The position numbers were made by a program, and so were the translations under genes. 31,031 bases of DNA from Paracrocinitomix sp040880585 (GTDB lineage: Bacteria > Bacteroidota > Bacteroidia > Flavobacteriales_D > Crocinitomicaceae): positions 1 through 31,031 of the forward strand of contig JBBDID010000024.1 in the NCBI GenBank assembly GCA_040880585.1, given 5' to 3'. How positions within the stretch are numbered: the stretch's first letter is position 1; every line of letters begins with the position of its first letter. Below are positions 17,206 to 23,882 of the stretch, piece after piece. The notes below the pieces were generated by a model that was given only the letters and a program-made list of their open reading frames with translations, made no database searches and was not told the origin of the DNA.

Positions 17206-17288
17206 CCACCCTGAAAATGTGAGAAATGTATTAAGAGGGAAACTGTTGAAAACAGTATGCATTTTTAATGTGTTGTAAAAACAAATAA

Positions 17289-17361
<73 letters not shown>

Positions 17362-17372
17362 CGCCAAACCAC

Positions 17373-17429
17373 GTCTTCCGGGCTTCGGAAGACATGATTT
17401 TTTCGCTCAACTTCGAGGGTTGAGCGAAA
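17373..17429 (+). other. Two hairpins in the spacer between tRNA-Gly and tRNA-Leu
   Basis: The spacer is almost entirely two stem-loops. The first is GTCTTCCG (17373-17380) with CGGAAGAC (17386-17393), followed shortly by TTTTTT. The second is TTTCGCTCAAC (17401-17411) with GTTGAGCGAAA (17419-17429). They are likely processing or termination signals of the tRNA transcript; which one is inference. Confidence 0.7.
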
Positions 17430-17431
17430 TT

Positions 17432-17502
<71 letters not shown>

Positions 17503-17516
<14 letters not shown>

Positions 17517-17531
17517 CAAAATCAGAGTGAG
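17503..17531 (+). repeat. Left copy of island end repeat (tRNA-Leu 3' end)
   Basis: 29 bases from the tRNA-Leu T-arm and acceptor into its downstream tail. It matches 22044-22073 apart from a G/A change after TCCCGCCCC and the small difference ATC/AAAC before AGAGTGAG. It is a candidate attL-type site. Confidence 0.65.
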
Positions 17532-17570
17532 AAACAGAGCGAGAGCGGAGTTTCTCACTTTGATTTTTTT
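17518..17570 (+). terminator. Terminator-like hairpin after tRNA-Leu
   Basis: The left arm AAAATCAGAGTGAGAAAC (17518-17535) pairs with GTTTCTCACTTTGATTTT (17550-17567), 18 bp with one G:U and a 14-nt loop. TTT extends beyond it. Related hairpins lie at 18026-18080 and 22059-22109. Confidence 0.75.
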
Positions 17571-17583
17571 CTTCACTCTCGCT

Positions 17584-17623
17584 CTCACACTCGCTCTGAT
17601 AACACTCACACTCGCTCTGATAA
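17584..17623 (+). repeat. 19-bp direct repeat in a CTCGCTCT-rich tract
   Basis: CTCACACTCGCTCTGATAA occurs at 17584-17602 and again at 17605-17623, inside a longer low-complexity run of ACTCGCTCT/CTCACAC motifs from about 17572 to 17640. It lies just upstream of the four-helix-bundle gene. Confidence 0.75.
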
Positions 17624-17651
17624 TACTCGCTCTCACACTAATATTCAATGT

Positions 17652-17996
17652 ATGTTCGATTTCCAAAAACTAGAAGTTTATAAAAAAGCAAAGACGTTTC
17701 ATGTTAATTGCAAAAGCATTATTCTTGCAAAAAAGTTGGATAAATATGTAATCGACCAATTGGGCAGAGCATCATTTAGCGTCCCATTGAATATTGCAGA
17801 AGGTTCAGGTAAATTCTCTAAAGCAGATAGAAGGAACTTCTTTATTATCGCACGCGCTTCACTTTTTGAATGTATTGCAGTATTAGACATCCTTTGCGAT
17901 CAAAAAACAATTACTCAGTCTGAATTTGAAAATATTTCAATGGAAGCAGATGAACTTTCAAGAATGCTTTACGCTATGATTAAAAACTTAAGTTAA
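17652..17996 (+). CDS. Four-helix-bundle protein (S23/TIGR02436 family)
   Basis: This 114-residue protein is of the family that is also found inside 23S rRNA intervening sequences. Characteristic segments are FDFQKLEVYKKAK at the start, QLGRASFSVPLNIAEGSGKFSKADRRNFFIIARASLFEC in the middle, and a C-terminal MLYAMIKNL helix. Its biochemical role is unknown. I chose the ATG at 17652. The frame is open upstream into tRNA-Leu, but that part is low-complexity and cannot be coding. It stands alone between two related palindromes (17518-17570 and 18026-18080), suggesting it may have moved with them as a unit. Confidence 0.85.
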   Translation: MFDFQKLEVYKKAKTFHVNCKSIILAKKLDKYVIDQLGRASFSVPLNIAEGSGKFSKADRRNFFIIARASLFECIAVLDILCDQKTITQSEFENISMEADELSRMLYAMIKNLS

Positions 17997-18025
17997 TCTG
18001 GTTCGACAATACAATCATCTTTTGA

Positions 18026-18080
18026 ACTAAAATCAGAGTGGTGCCTTCGCTCTCGCTTTCACACTCACTTTGATTTTAGT
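18026..18080 (+). terminator. Inverted repeat downstream of four-helix-bundle gene
   Basis: ACTAAAATCAGAGTG (18026-18040) and CACTTTGATTTTAGT (18066-18080) form a 15-bp stem with one G:U. The loop is CTCGCTTTC-rich. The ends TTTTAGT are T-rich, so it may terminate the upstream gene. It is related to the palindromes at 17518 and 22059. Confidence 0.6.
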
Positions 18081-18223
18081 TCTGGTTTGCGATAAGTACC
18101 ATTTTCTGGTATCTATCGCGAATTAAAACTAAATCACAAGAAGAATACCGTTTCTGAACTCAGTCACCCTTGTCTAAGTCAGTACGGATCAAAACAGCTA
18201 ACCGGAATGTGCAATTTGGGCAA

Positions 18224-18454
18224 TTACTGTGCAATGTATTTACAGCCAATTTGATTTGCTAGAAGGCTCTCATTCAAAATTTTCTCCCAACCTATCTCCG
18301 AACTTTTTTCCACAGTACCACCAACTAACGGTATAACCGTCTTAAAAATATCCCCTTCAATAAATTCAGGTTTTGCACCGGGGGTATAAATAGCTGTGTA
18401 TTTGAAAAAATTTCTCACGCCTGACCCTAATTCAGACGCCAAAGATTCGGCAAT
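18224..18454 (-). pseudogene. Remnant of an AlbA-type ATP-binding regulator
   Basis: The minus frame at about 18326-18454 reads ELGSGVRNFFKYTAIYTPG followed by AKPEFIEGDIFKTVIPL. It closely matches the C-terminal part of the AlbA_2-type protein at 29764-31031 (ELGSGVRNTFKYCGIYTPG, TKPEFIEEDVFRTIIPL). The full protein's N-terminal DNA-binding and ATPase regions are missing upstream. The following 30 or so residues to the stop at 18224 are unrelated to the parent. The remnant is therefore a truncated, probably dead copy of this gene family in the island. Confidence 0.65.
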
Positions 18455-18497
18455 AAATTTCAATAATTGCCAAATCTTAGAAAAAGTGTTATATTTG
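18442..18497 (+). promoter_or_regulatory. AbiE operon promoter with a palindrome over the -33 region
   Basis: TTG at 18467-18469 and TATATTTG at 18490-18497 are separated by 20 bp, a good TTG-N20-TAnnTTTG fit. A palindrome of 13-bp arms, AAGATTCGGCAAT (18442-18454) and ATTGCCAAATCTT (18466-18478; 12 of 13 complementary), spans the -33 end. AbiEi antitoxins of other phyla autoregulate by binding inverted repeats at their promoter, so this is a candidate operator. Confidence 0.5.
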
Positions 18498-19252
18498 AAA
18501 AAACGCAAATCATAGCTAGCAAGTCATTACACATTAAAGAACTACGGAACGCCTTTGCTCATGGCAAGCGGATTACTGTTGAAGACCTGATCAGGTTTTA
18601 TGAAAAATTTGAGGATCAGGTAAAACGATCAACGGTTGACTGGCGGATTTATGAGCTAAACAAACAGGGGGTGCTGCACCGGATTGCCAGGGGAATGTAT
18701 TCTCTGGCTGAGACCAACACGTACGTACCTAATGTTTCAAGATCACTGAAATATCTTTATGGGTCTATTCATAAACAGTTTCCTTATGTAAATATCTGCC
18801 TTTGGACGACCAAATGGCTCAATGAATTTATGGTACACCAGCCTTTTCATTTTTACACTATTCTGGAAATTGAAAAAGAGGTGATGGAATCGGTTTTTTA
18901 TTCCCTGAAAGATCAGGGCAAAGAAGTATTCCTTGACCCATCAGAAGAAGTGCTGGACAAATATGTAGCCAACGCTGATGAACCAATTATCCTTACCGGA
19001 CTGACAACAGAATCACCTACACAGGAAGTGAATAAAGTAATCACCACAACGCTTGAAAAAATGCTGGTGGATATTTATTGTGATGAAAAGTTGTTTGGCG
19101 CACAGCAAGGGGCTGAATTGGAAAGGATCTACAAATCTGCATTTGAAAAATATACCATAAGTGAACCTAAGCTTTTGCGTTATGCCAATCGTAGAAATAA
19201 GAAAGAGGAGATAGCAGAATTAATAAATAAAACTACAAAGAAACGGCAGTAA
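18467..19252 (+). CDS. AbiEi-type antitoxin (winged-helix regulator)
   Basis: This is about 261 residues, a putative antitoxin and repressor of a type IV AbiE toxin-antitoxin system. The N-terminal winged-helix part reads ITVEDLIRFYEKFEDQVKR then STVDWRIYELNKQGVLHRIARGMYSL, typical of Bacteroidota AbiEi/DUF6577 proteins. The toxin gene follows 27 bp later. The start is uncertain. The frame opens only with TTG at 18467, just after a stop, and this TTG also forms part of a promoter-like element. No in-frame ATG/GTG/TTG occurs until the GMYSL region near residue 78. A non-standard start or an upstream frame break are both possible. Confidence 0.78.
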   Translation: MPNLRKSVIFEKTQIIASKSLHIKELRNAFAHGKRITVEDLIRFYEKFEDQVKRSTVDWRIYELNKQGVLHRIARGMYSLAETNTYVPNVSRSLKYLYGSIHKQFPYVNICLWTTKWLNEFMVHQPFHFYTILEIEKEVMESVFYSLKDQGKEVFLDPSEEVLDKYVANADEPIILTGLTTESPTQEVNKVITTTLEKMLVDIYCDEKLFGAQQGAELERIYKSAFEKYTISEPKLLRYANRRNKKEEIAELINKTTKKRQ

Positions 19253-19267
19253 ACAAGTTTTACTGCC
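19245..19267 (+). other. Inverted repeat across the AbiEi stop codon
   Basis: GGCAGTAAA (19245-19253) pairs with TTTACTGCC (19259-19267), a 9-bp stem with 5-nt loop, covering the AbiEi TAA and ending 12 bp before the toxin ATG. The right arm continues into TGCCAAATCTTAGA, also present at 18468-18481 near the antitoxin promoter. It may control toxin translation or mRNA processing. Confidence 0.6.
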
Positions 19268-19279
19268 AAATCTTAGAGT

Positions 19280-20335
19280 ATGATAAATAAAGAATCACTC
19301 AATAATGAATGGATAACGAAGGTCGCCAAAAAGCACAAGGCAGACCCTATTCTTGTAGAAAAAGTGGTGCGGGCACTCTACCTGCTGGAACTGCTTCAGC
19401 AAAGTGAACTCCAATTCATCTTTAAGGGAGGTACAGCCCTGATGCTATTGCTCCCGGAACCAAGAAGATTCTCTATTGACATAGATATTATCGTATCTGA
19501 GAAACCAAAGAACATTGAAATCCTCTTTGACGAGATCATAAAAAACTCAGATTTTACTGAGTACAAAGAAGATGAGCGGAAAGCACATTCCAATATTGAG
19601 AAAGCCCATTACAAGTTTTACTACAAACCTGTTACCAATGCCCGGGCTGAACAGGAATATATTTTACTCGATATTCTATACGAGAAAAGTCATTATGGAG
19701 CGCATACCACTGAAATTCCAATCAAATCATCTTTCCTGATCACAGAAGGTGAAGATTTAACGGTTACAGTTCCGGTACCGGAAGCAATCCTGGGTGATAA
19801 ATTAACGGCTTATGCTCCGAACACAACCGGAGTTCCTTATGGCCGTGACAAGGAGGTTGAAATTATTAAACAGTTATTTGATATTGGACATTTGTTTGAT
19901 ATTGCCAAAGATGTAGAAACTATAGCCAAAGTATTTGATCAATTTGCAAAAACTGAACTAGCATACCGGGAACTTACAGACAAATCACCGCATGACGTTT
20001 TAGAAGACACCTTTCAAACCGGAATGGTAATAGGAACCAGAGGAAAAGCAGGTGAAGGTAACTTTAATGAGCTTCAGAAAGGAATACAAAATATCCGGAA
20101 TTTTATTTTTTCTGAGCCGTTTCATCTGGAAAGAGCTATGGTTCCGGCGGCTAAAGCAGCTTACCTCACAGCGATCATCAAAACAGGAACAAAAGAAATT
20201 CAACGATTTTCAGACCCGAAGGAAATTGCTGAGTGGGTGATTGAACAACCTTTTGAAACAAGATTGAATAAGCTAAAGAAATCAAATCCGGAGGCGTTTT
20301 TTTATTGGTATCAGACAGTTAAACTTATTGAGTAA
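19280..20335 (+). CDS. AbiEii-type nucleotidyltransferase toxin
   Basis: This 351-residue toxin belongs to the AbiEii/AbiGii family. These are DNA polymerase beta-like nucleotidyltransferases, some of which are known to modify tRNA acceptor stems in abortive infection. Active-site motif: FKGGTALMLLLPEPRRFSIDIDII, where G50-G51 and T52 open the nucleotide loop and D67/D69 are the metal-binding Asp pair (SxDxD). A second conserved block is EAILGDKLTAYAPNTTGVPYGRDKE. ATG 19280 follows AbiEi by 27 bp. Its stop TAA overlaps the ATG of the next ORF by one base (TAATG), so the next gene was once translationally coupled. Confidence 0.9.
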   Translation: MINKESLNNEWITKVAKKHKADPILVEKVVRALYLLELLQQSELQFIFKGGTALMLLLPEPRRFSIDIDIIVSEKPKNIEILFDEIIKNSDFTEYKEDERKAHSNIEKAHYKFYYKPVTNARAEQEYILLDILYEKSHYGAHTTEIPIKSSFLITEGEDLTVTVPVPEAILGDKLTAYAPNTTGVPYGRDKEVEIIKQLFDIGHLFDIAKDVETIAKVFDQFAKTELAYRELTDKSPHDVLEDTFQTGMVIGTRGKAGEGNFNELQKGIQNIRNFIFSEPFHLERAMVPAAKAAYLTAIIKTGTKEIQRFSDPKEIAEWVIEQPFETRLNKLKKSNPEAFFYWYQTVKLIE

Positions 20336-20634
20336 TGATTCCAACAAAGAAGAAAATAAAACCTTCAAGAAATTCCATAATAGGTTATTCATATCAAATG
20401 GATGTTATTTTCTTTCTTCTTTCCAAAATGGATGTTGAGCGCCAAATTGATAGCTTAGAAATTGAATCAATTGTTCAGCACCAGTTTGATGATGCAGAAA
20501 TATCTATGAGCAGTGAGCGTAGTATCTACTGTCAAATGAAAGATATGAAAGCTATTGGATTGGAAGATTTAGAATTTAACGACACAGACCAGAGGAATAG
20601 GAAATTGCCATTTACATTAGCATCTCCCATGTGA
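20335..20634 (+). pseudogene. Truncated N-terminus of a larger protein downstream of the toxin
   Basis: This 99-residue ORF is coupled to the toxin gene by TAATG. Its N-terminal segment SRNSIIGYSYQMDVIFFLLSKM, followed by EIESIVQHQFDDAEIS and YCQMKDMKAIGLEDLEF, resembles the opening of large DUF4297/Cap4-like nuclease proteins. In those proteins a GYxYQ start and a KQ/K-rich strand pair with a catalytic core. Here the frame ends soon after LEDLEF with an unrelated tail (RNRKLPFTLASPM). It is therefore likely the start of a longer gene cut by deletion. The assignment is by resemblance only and is weak. Confidence 0.5.
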
Positions 20635-20681
20635 ATCATTGATTCTTTCATATCTTATACAACCTTTGTGGAATTTGATTT
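20635..20681. other. Start of a 406-bp gene-free stretch
   Basis: Between the truncated gene (ends 20634) and the PIN-like gene (from 21041) no ORF is supportable. The stretch contains degenerate short repeats (20682-20890), an 8-bp-arm palindrome (20943-20962) and AT-rich DNA. I see no RNA gene. Confidence 0.7.
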
Positions 20682-20890
20682 GAGCCGTGAGCCTATTGAA
20701 CCCTTTATGAGCTCTTTGAGCCCATTAATTTAGTATTGTTGACCCCTGTTGACCCTATTGACCCCATTATGGCCCTATTAATTAAATGTTGTTTTGGCGC
20801 AATTGGCGCAATTATGGCGCAATTAATTTGTGCTTCTTAATTACGGTCAATTTGGTTTAAGCCATAAGCCATTTATGAGTCCATTTAGTT
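20682..20890. repeat. Degenerate short-motif repeat zone
   Basis: Runs of distinct 7-9 bp motifs occur in series. GAGCC units come first (20682-20730, e.g. TGAGCC, TTTGAGCCC). TTGACCC follows at 20739, 20749 and 20758, then TTATGGCCC. TTGGCGCAA units at 20794 and 20803 precede TATGGCGCAATTAA. Finally GCCATAAGCC and TTATGAGTCC (up to 20881) close the zone. Each block ends in TA/ATTAATT. It resembles the arrays at 1-99 and at 29715-29747. Confidence 0.65.
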
Positions 20891-20942
20891 TTGTTCACGT
20901 TTTTGTCCAGAATGTGGTATATTTTGCGAACGGGTACTAAAT

Positions 20943-20962
20943 TTAATCCTGTGAAGGATTAA
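20943..20962. repeat. Palindrome TTAATCCT-N4-AGGATTAA
   Basis: Arms of 8 bp (20943-20950 and 20955-20962) with a 4-nt centre GTGA, about 80-100 bp before the PIN-like gene. It could be a small operator or hairpin; no neighbour tells which. Confidence 0.45.
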
Positions 20963-21040
20963 TTTGCAGTTTACTACAAAACCGTAGCAAATTGCAAATT
21001 AAATGTTTCAGTACAGGCTGCTTTTAGTTGCAATAGTCGT

Positions 21041-21811
21041 TTGTTATTTGTGAGACGAATTTATCTCGATAACAATGTATTTGTAGAAATTGAAAAAGGG
21101 AATCTTGATTTCAGTTCTATTTTATCGTGGGTTGGAGATGAAAACCTTGAAATTCCCTTTTCAGCATCACATATTCAAGAAGCACAGAATAAGTCCTCTA
21201 ATTCCTTAGAGGAGAGAGATTCATTTTTACGATCTCGTTTTCAGACAATTTCTGAAATAACATCAAATCGCTATATATACCATGATCTTGAAAAAAATGG
21301 AATGTACTTCTTGAGCCAAGTTCCACAGAATGTGTATAATACTATTAATGAAGTTCCTGCTGAAGAATTGATGCGGTCATGGTCAAATTTGGTCACAATT
21401 GACCAAAGGAAGCAAATTACTAAGGATCTTGGGGTAGATAAAGTTGTAAATAATTTGAGCTCTAAAGATCTGTTGGAACACCTTGACAACAAAGTGTCGG
21501 TGTGGGGTAATTTTACTTTTGAAGGATTTATAGATTACTCAATGAACTTGTTTCCTAGTGAAGGGTATGGTCTGCACAATAGAATTGCAGCAGTTTTTGA
21601 ATTGCTCGATATGCTTGGGTACTGGAAAGATAAACTAACTATGAACAGTAATTATGCCCGGCTTTGGGATTCTAGTCATACTAACTTCGCAGCCTATTGC
21701 CATATTTTTATTTCGGATGATTTGAGAACTAGGAAAAAAGTAAAATTCGTATACGATTTATACAAAATTGGAACGAAAATCTATAACTCGAAAGGTATTA
21801 TCGAAAGTTAA
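21041..21811 (+). CDS. PIN-like domain protein
   Basis: This 256-residue protein has PIN-like nuclease traits. IYLDNNVF carries D10, FSASHIQEAQ carries E47, and a C-terminal DSSHTNFAAYC (D210) is followed by ISDDLRTRKKV (D226/D227). These four acidic positions in a PIN order suggest a metal-dependent RNase. A long helical insert (about 60-200) separates the two halves. Start codon TTG at 21041 or GTG at 21050 (RRIYLDNNVF); neither is strongly supported by a ribosome binding site. No antitoxin ORF is adjacent, so it is either a solitary toxin-like gene or has lost its partner. It lies inside the island. Confidence 0.65.
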   Translation: MLFVRRIYLDNNVFVEIEKGNLDFSSILSWVGDENLEIPFSASHIQEAQNKSSNSLEERDSFLRSRFQTISEITSNRYIYHDLEKNGMYFLSQVPQNVYNTINEVPAEELMRSWSNLVTIDQRKQITKDLGVDKVVNNLSSKDLLEHLDNKVSVWGNFTFEGFIDYSMNLFPSEGYGLHNRIAAVFELLDMLGYWKDKLTMNSNYARLWDSSHTNFAAYCHIFISDDLRTRKKVKFVYDLYKIGTKIYNSKGIIES

Positions 21812-22043
21812 TTTTCTATTTCTGGTGAACTTTCCACAAAAAGTAAGTTGGGGAAACCGAGAGACTATGAAATACGAATAGATGATCTGAGTGTGGTTCC
21901 GCGAACCTGTAATCTTGGATGATTCCATTCCTTCAAAAAGCATTGACAACATACTCTACTTCAGTTTGTATTCTCCTTTTTCAGAGAAAATCAAGAAAAT
22001 CTGATAAGTATATCTTGGAACGAAAGGGGAAGGTAAGCCCTGA
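21812..22043. other. Gene-free stretch at the right end of the island
   Basis: No supportable ORF lies between the PIN-like gene and the second island-end repeat; the frames present are short and uncharacteristic. I looked for integrase remnants here and saw none. Confidence 0.6.
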
Positions 22044-22073
22044 TCCCGCCCCAAGTACAAAAAACAGAGTGAG
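22044..22073 (+). repeat. Right copy of island end repeat (tRNA-Leu 3'-end-like)
   Basis: TCCCGCCCCAAGTACAAAA followed by AACAGAGTGAG. It is the near copy of 17503-17531. The upstream bases (AAGCCCTGA) do not continue the tRNA, so it is not a whole tRNA but an end repeat such as attR. Confidence 0.65.
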
Positions 22074-22109
22074 TGTGAGAGCGAAAGTGATGACGCCACT
22101 CTGTTTTTT
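22059..22109 (+). terminator. 13-bp hairpin with T tract at the right end of the island
   Basis: AAAAAACAGAGTG (22059-22071) pairs perfectly with CACTCTGTTTTTT (22097-22109), with a 25-nt loop. The arm sequence AGAGTG/CACTCT is shared with the palindromes at 17518-17567 and 18026-18080. Confidence 0.65.
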
Positions 22110-22129
22110 CTTCACTCTCGCGTTTACAC

Positions 22130-23278
22130 TCACTCCAACCCACCAGTAATAAATCCTAGACTAGAACACGGAAATTCTAATGTTTCAAATCTTCCCTGGG
22201 TAAAACGATACTTATAATGAATCCTTAAACCTGCTTTTTTAGGATAATCTAAACATGAACAAAGCTTTTTACCTATTTGCTTTTTTACTCGAATTTCAGG
22301 ATATGAGGGCACCCCTAAATGATTCAACGCCCACTGATCAATTAATACAAATTCTTCTCTTGTACCTTTAGTGAAATATTGAAAATCAGTTGAACTTTCA
22401 GGTAGGTTACTTCGGTCCTTTTCATGATAATAAAAAATAGCTTCGGGTATTACCGCAGAATAGTATCCTCCTGATAAAAAATGATCCCATTTCCCCAGAA
22501 CTCCTAATGAAGGAAGGGCGGCCACAGCAACAAAAAAAAATATGTAGTACTTTTTTCTGAACAAAGTCCTTTCCCACAATTTTATGTCTTTTTTGTTACT
22601 CAACACAAATAATAACAAGGCAAAACAGATATTCCATGGCCAGACTACGTGATTCCAATTATGTCCAAACGGACCAAGTGCAGTCAGTATAAATACATGC
22701 ATCAAAAGAAGAATAATTGCAGCAATTTTTCTACTAAAACCGAACATTAAACCTAATCCTGCCAATGCCTCAATTCCCGCAACTAAGACACCCACAATTG
22801 GATGTTCTCGCAAAAAGGCTTGTTGACCTGTAAATTCTGCCAGCCAGGGAAACATCTCTGTACCAAAAAAGAAATTTGCTTTCTGTAACCCTCCCCAAAA
22901 ATAACTCGCACTTAATATCAATAAGATGGTTGTGATTGCGTATCGTTCCTTTTGATCACTATAAATAACAGAACACAGTAATATTAAACTGTTAAGAAAC
23001 ACCCATGGCTGTAATCGATTTTGATCTTCAAGAACCAGCAAGAATAAGGACATCACAATTACAATGATCAGATATCGATTTAGTGGGCGAATTATCAATA
23101 TTAATGAAGCAATTAAAATGCAAACCAACAAAAGCTCTCCAATTACTCCCCATTCCAGATTCTCAATAACCGGCGCGGTTGGAAACTCCCTTAGGGAGTC
23201 CAACCAAACCGGCTTGCTAATCAGCATCTCCATGATGAGGCTGATACTGATTAAGCGATTTATTAATCCAACTGTCAT
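22130..23278 (-). CDS. Polytopic membrane protein (HTTM/DoxX-like)
   Basis: This 382-residue protein has about 8 membrane helices (LISISLIMEMLI, IGELLLVCILIASLILI, YLIIVIVMSLFLLVL, AITTILLILSASYFWGG, VLVAGIEALAGLGLMFG, IAAIILLLMHVFILTALG, ICFALLLFVLS, YIFFFVAVAALP). A C-terminal soluble tail includes Cys-containing KLCSCLDYP. The sequence ILLILSASYFWGGLQK with HNWNHVVWPWN resembles the HTTM family of Bacteroidota/Actinobacteria membrane proteins, some of them thioredoxin- or vitamin-K-associated. It follows the T9SS-tagged protein by 16 bp and its stop lies 20 bp from the island end. The function is unknown. Confidence 0.75.
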   Translation of the reverse strand: MTVGLINRLISISLIMEMLISKPVWLDSLREFPTAPVIENLEWGVIGELLLVCILIASLILIIRPLNRYLIIVIVMSLFLLVLEDQNRLQPWVFLNSLILLCSVIYSDQKERYAITTILLILSASYFWGGLQKANFFFGTEMFPWLAEFTGQQAFLREHPIVGVLVAGIEALAGLGLMFGFSRKIAAIILLLMHVFILTALGPFGHNWNHVVWPWNICFALLLFVLSNKKDIKLWERTLFRKKYYIFFFVAVAALPSLGVLGKWDHFLSGGYYSAVIPEAIFYYHEKDRSNLPESSTDFQYFTKGTREEFVLIDQWALNHLGVPSYPEIRVKKQIGKKLCSCLDYPKKAGLRIHYKYRFTQGRFETLEFPCSSLGFITGGLE

Positions 23279-23294
23279 TATTAAGCAAGAAGTA

Positions 23295-23882
23295 TCATTT
23301 TGTTACAATTACAGCTTCGCTAACCCACAACTTCGCAGTTTGAAGCGTTAACATATATCGTCCTGCGCTGAGATCTGAAACATCAATAACTACATCATAC
23401 TGATTAGCAATAAATTCTTTATTCAATATCTCTCTCAGCAACTTACCTGAGGAGGCATATAATCTCAAACTCACTTCAGATGGCTTATTCAGTACAATCT
23501 TAATCGTACATCTGCTTCGTGTTGGATTTGGATAAACGCTGAGCTCTGCCTTCATATCTGTGGTCAAAGCCTTTACCGTTTGAGAACTGTCAACAGCACT
23601 TTCTTCACCTACGTACCCCGGAATTTGTTCAGAGGATCGCTTTTGTTCTAACCTGGCTATCACTACCGCTACTGAAAGTGCTGAATTTGTATCAGACGAA
23701 CTCAGCAGAACTTCAAAATCTCTTTGATTCGCCGGTAGATTCGCTTCCTTTACTTTGTTTGCTAAAGGCTCTGAATTGTTCGCATAATCCCTGAACTGCA
23801 TAGAATTTGATGTGTGGCTAATAGCTTGTGTGTAAGCGTTTGAAGCCAATAAAACGAGTGTAAGTATTACTAAATTTTTCAT
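23295..23882 (-). CDS. Small T9SS-tagged secreted protein
   Basis: This 195-residue protein has a signal peptide (MKNLVILTLVLLASNAYTQA) and a C-terminal type A sorting domain. That domain starts VYPNPTRSRCTIKIVLN and carries RLYASSGKLL, with a final NQYDVVIDVSDLSAGRYML block. Only about 95 residues lie between signal peptide and sorting domain, and no fold is recognised there. It overlaps the vWA gene by 4 bp (ATGA). Translation is thus coupled to the vWA protein, and the product is probably surface-attached or secreted. It may be a small partner of the vWA protein. Confidence 0.82.
   Translation of the reverse strand: MKNLVILTLVLLASNAYTQAISHTSNSMQFRDYANNSEPLANKVKEANLPANQRDFEVLLSSSDTNSALSVAVVIARLEQKRSSEQIPGYVGEESAVDSSQTVKALTTDMKAELSVYPNPTRSRCTIKIVLNKPSEVSLRLYASSGKLLREILNKEFIANQYDVVIDVSDLSAGRYMLTLQTAKLWVSEAVIVTK

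Noticed and set aside
17571..17640. CRISPR-like look of the ACTCGCTCT repeats
   Set aside because: Units are short and overlapping, with no unique spacers of constant length and no cas genes; it is a low-complexity tract.
21812..22043. Possible integrase remnant at the island's right end
   Set aside because: No tyrosine recombinase motif (R...HxxR...Y) could be seen in any frame.
22021..22062. Second full tRNA-Leu gene
   Set aside because: Only the last 19 bases of the tRNA match; the anticodon arm and acceptor 5' arm are absent.
21919..22149. Plus-strand frame of 76 codons at the right island end
   Set aside because: It runs through the end repeat and terminator hairpin and has no recognisable protein features.
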